Source: Pyrodictiaceae archaeon (lineage in GTDB: Archaea > Thermoproteota > Thermoprotei_A > Sulfolobales > Pyrodictiaceae). Taken from it: a stretch of DNA of 6,594 nucleotides. Positions 5,454 to 6,594 of the stretch are shown one piece after another (the first letter of the stretch is position 1; every line of letters begins with the position of its first letter). The stretch covers positions 1-6,594 of the forward strand of contig JALUFI010000010.1 of assembly GCA_027043685.1 (NCBI GenBank). Reading direction: 5' to 3'. A program made the position numbers and the translations under genes. The notes under the pieces were generated by a model. That model ran no database searches and had not been told where the DNA came from. It saw only the letters and a program-made list of their open reading frames with translations.

Positions 5454-5472
5454 CCCCGGGAGGGTGTACGAC

Positions 5473-6324
5473 GTGGAGCCTCTCAGACCGAGGCTGGCGA
5501 TAGTGTATAGCATACGAGACCCCGCAGGCTCCGGCGCCGCCGGTAGGCTCCTCGAGCTTGTGGGCGGGGAGCGTGGATCTTGCCCGCGGGCCAGCGCCTG
5601 CTGGATCCTTGAGGGCCTAGGGGGCATAATGCTGGCCGGCTACGATGCTGACACGATAAACCTCGAGTTCATAGATGAGACCCCTGACCCCCAGGCCGAC
5701 GCCGTAGTCGTGCTGTCCAGGCATAGCGCGAGCAGCGGGAGGCCGAGCCTAACAACCCACCACACAGGTAACCCGACAGCCTCCACGCTGGGGGGAGAAC
5801 CGTACAGGCTCGCCGTCAGCGCCCCGCCCCTCTCCCGGGCCCTGCTCCGAGCCTATAGGGCCGAGGCCGAGTCGAGGGGCCTCCTGGGGGAGTACGAGGT
5901 CACACTCGAGGCCACGCACCACGGGCCGACCGGGCCGAGGAAGCCGCTCGTTTTCGTTGAGATAGGCAGCACTCCGGATCGGTGGCGAGACCTCAGAGCC
6001 CAAGAGGCCATGGCAGCCGCCGTCGCGCGAACCGCATCGGGAGGCCTGGAGCCCTGCGAGGCGGCGGTCGGCTTCGGGGAGACCCACTACCCGCAGAAGT
6101 TCACCCGGATACACCTCGACGGCGACTACTGTATGGGCCACATAATCCCCCGGTACGCCCTAGCCCAGGGGGTCCCCGATGAAGTGATACGCCAGGCCGT
6201 CGAGCGCACGTGGCCCTCGCCTCCGAGGAAGGCGCTCATCCACAAGAAGTCGCTCAAGAGCGGGGCCCGCAGGAGGCTAGCCGAGACCCTCGAGAGCCTA
6301 GGCCTCGAAGTCGTCCTGTTATAA
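5473..6324 (+). CDS. dtdA: Archaeal D-aminoacyl-tRNA deacylase
   Basis: Zinc-dependent hydrolase (DTD2/GEK1 family) that frees tRNA mischarged with D-amino acids, a translation quality-control step in the cytosol; plants carry the same family, and bacteria use the unrelated Dtd/DTD1. The 283 residues (from GTG 5473) show the family signatures: a VVLSRHSA segment with H84, TTHHTGN with H96/H97, EATHHGPTG with H149/H150, VEIGST, and GFGETHYPQKF with E203, H205 and K209. The C-terminus ends in a Lys/Arg-rich stretch and a short helix. Length is in the family's usual 250-290 range. Two GTG starts compete: 5464 (three residues longer) has GGGAGG directly against the codon, too close to work, whereas 5473 has GGAGGGTG ending six bases upstream and is preferred. 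The gene is divergent from gyaR and is followed by a 76-base gap and an unrelated promoter. Confidence 0.95.
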   Translation: MEPLRPRLAIVYSIRDPAGSGAAGRLLELVGGERGSCPRASACWILEGLGGIMLAGYDADTINLEFIDETPDPQADAVVVLSRHSASSGRPSLTTHHTGNPTASTLGGEPYRLAVSAPPLSRALLRAYRAEAESRGLLGEYEVTLEATHHGPTGPRKPLVFVEIGSTPDRWRDLRAQEAMAAAVARTASGGLEPCEAAVGFGETHYPQKFTRIHLDGDYCMGHIIPRYALAQGVPDEVIRQAVERTWPSPPRKALIHKKSLKSGARRRLAETLESLGLEVVLL

Positions 6325-6355
6325 GTTCTATCGAGCCACTCTAGTTAGGGAGGAA

Positions 6356-6363
6356 CATATAAT
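6356..6363 (+). promoter_or_regulatory. TATA box of the RHH (VapB-like) gene
   Basis: CATATAAT in the 76-base gap after dtdA, the best TATA match on the plus strand. Transcription would be expected near 6385, inside the tandem repeat at 6370-6390, leaving a leader of about 15 bases before GTG 6401. Confidence 0.6.
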
Positions 6364-6369
6364 CCCCCT

Positions 6370-6390
6370 ACACGTATACACGTATACACG
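6370..6390. repeat. Tandem ACACGTAT repeat with two GTATAC palindromes; putative operator
   Basis: ACACGTAT occurs at 6370-6377 and 6378-6385, followed by ACACG at 6386-6390. This creates two perfect GTATAC palindromes (6374-6379 and 6382-6387). It starts seven bases after the TATA box and covers the expected transcription start. Ribbon-helix-helix proteins commonly bind short repeated sites and repress their own operon, so this is a good candidate autoregulatory operator for the gene that begins at 6401. Binding is inferred only. Confidence 0.55.
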
Positions 6391-6400
6391 GGTAGCAGAG

Positions 6401-6594
6401 GTGGCTAAGAAAAAGTTAACTCTCACAATCGACGAAGACGTATTAGGCGAGGCCAAGAGGCTAGCGGTGGCCGAGGGTAGGAGCCTCAGCAGTCTTGTCG
6501 AGGACTACCTGAAATCGCTGGCTTTCGAGTCTTGGATCGATTCACTGGCCAAGGAGCTAGGCCTAGACCTCTCGCAGGCCACGGGCCCCGATGA
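6401..6594 (+). CDS. Ribbon-helix-helix protein, VapB-like antitoxin candidate, 3' end outside window
   Basis: The frame stays open to the window end (64 full codons plus two bases). It starts GTG with a basic MAKKK, then LTLTIDEDV, a typical ribbon strand leading into helix A (residues 13-25), then GRSLSSLVEDYLKSL, the turn and helix B of the MetJ/Arc RHH fold. The rest (ESWIDSLAKELGLDL) resembles the toxin-binding tail of type II antitoxins such as VapB. It would act as a dimer binding DNA, repressing its own promoter and neutralising a partner toxin, usually a PIN-domain VapC nuclease encoded just downstream. That partner is outside the window and unproven; a stand-alone RHH regulator is the alternative. 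No GGTG element precedes it; only GGGT seven bases upstream. The start was chosen because the frame upstream offers no ATG/GTG/TTG nearby. Confidence 0.8.
   Translation, partial: MAKKKLTLTIDEDVLGEAKRLAVAEGRSLSSLVEDYLKSLAFESWIDSLAKELGLDLSQATGPD

Noticed and set aside
5749..6141. Minus-strand open frame of 130 codons
   Set aside because: Antisense to dtdA across its His motifs; no recognisable fold.
1..6594. CRISPR array, tRNA/rRNA, insertion sequence or transposon ends
   Set aside because: No regularly spaced repeats, cloverleaf, rRNA sequence, transposase frame or terminal inverted repeats seen; the only tandem repeat is the short one at 6370-6390.

Overview
The window looks like chromosome of a hyperthermophilic archaeon, most likely a crenarchaeote near Desulfurococcales/Pyrodictiaceae (inference, not proven). 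The reasons are an archaeal-type D-aminoacyl-tRNA deacylase (DtdA), a TET-like M42 aminopeptidase, a Pyrococcus-like glyoxylate reductase, heavy use of AGG/AGA, ATA and CTA/CTC codons in high-GC DNA, very tight gene packing, archaeal TATA boxes, and frequent GTG/TTG starts (five GTG, one TTG, two ATG by my start choices).

Layout. From 1 to 2468 three genes read on the minus strand: the 5' part of an M42 metallopeptidase (cut by the window edge just after its last metal ligand), a ferritin with a complete ferroxidase centre, and a metallo-beta-lactamase-fold hydrolase of the COG1237/MJ0301 type. Each appears to have its own promoter. A divergent promoter region (2469-2611) separates them from a plus-strand acyl-CoA synthetase (to 4120). 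That gene meets the next pair head-on: a DUF2283 protein and glyoxylate reductase gyaR form a minus-strand operon (4117-5390). The stop codons of the synthetase and DUF2283 share one CTAG. gyaR and the plus-strand dtdA diverge from a region holding a single visible TATA element. At the right edge a ribbon-helix-helix (VapB-like) protein begins behind a TATA box and a tandem GTATAC repeat; it runs off the window, and any partner toxin would lie outside.

How the parts fit. Most genes are housekeeping or metabolic: peptide turnover, iron storage, acyl activation, 2-oxoacid reduction, translation quality control. No mobile element, CRISPR array, tRNA or rRNA was found. The best leads are regulatory or contextual: the RHH gene with its putative operator, the shared TATA of gyaR/dtdA (two enzymes connected by D-stereochemistry and possibly aldehyde stress), the palindrome at the ferritin promoter, and a repeated leader layout (TATA about 37-38 bp before the start, GGTG core 6-7 nt before it) that helps choose start codons.
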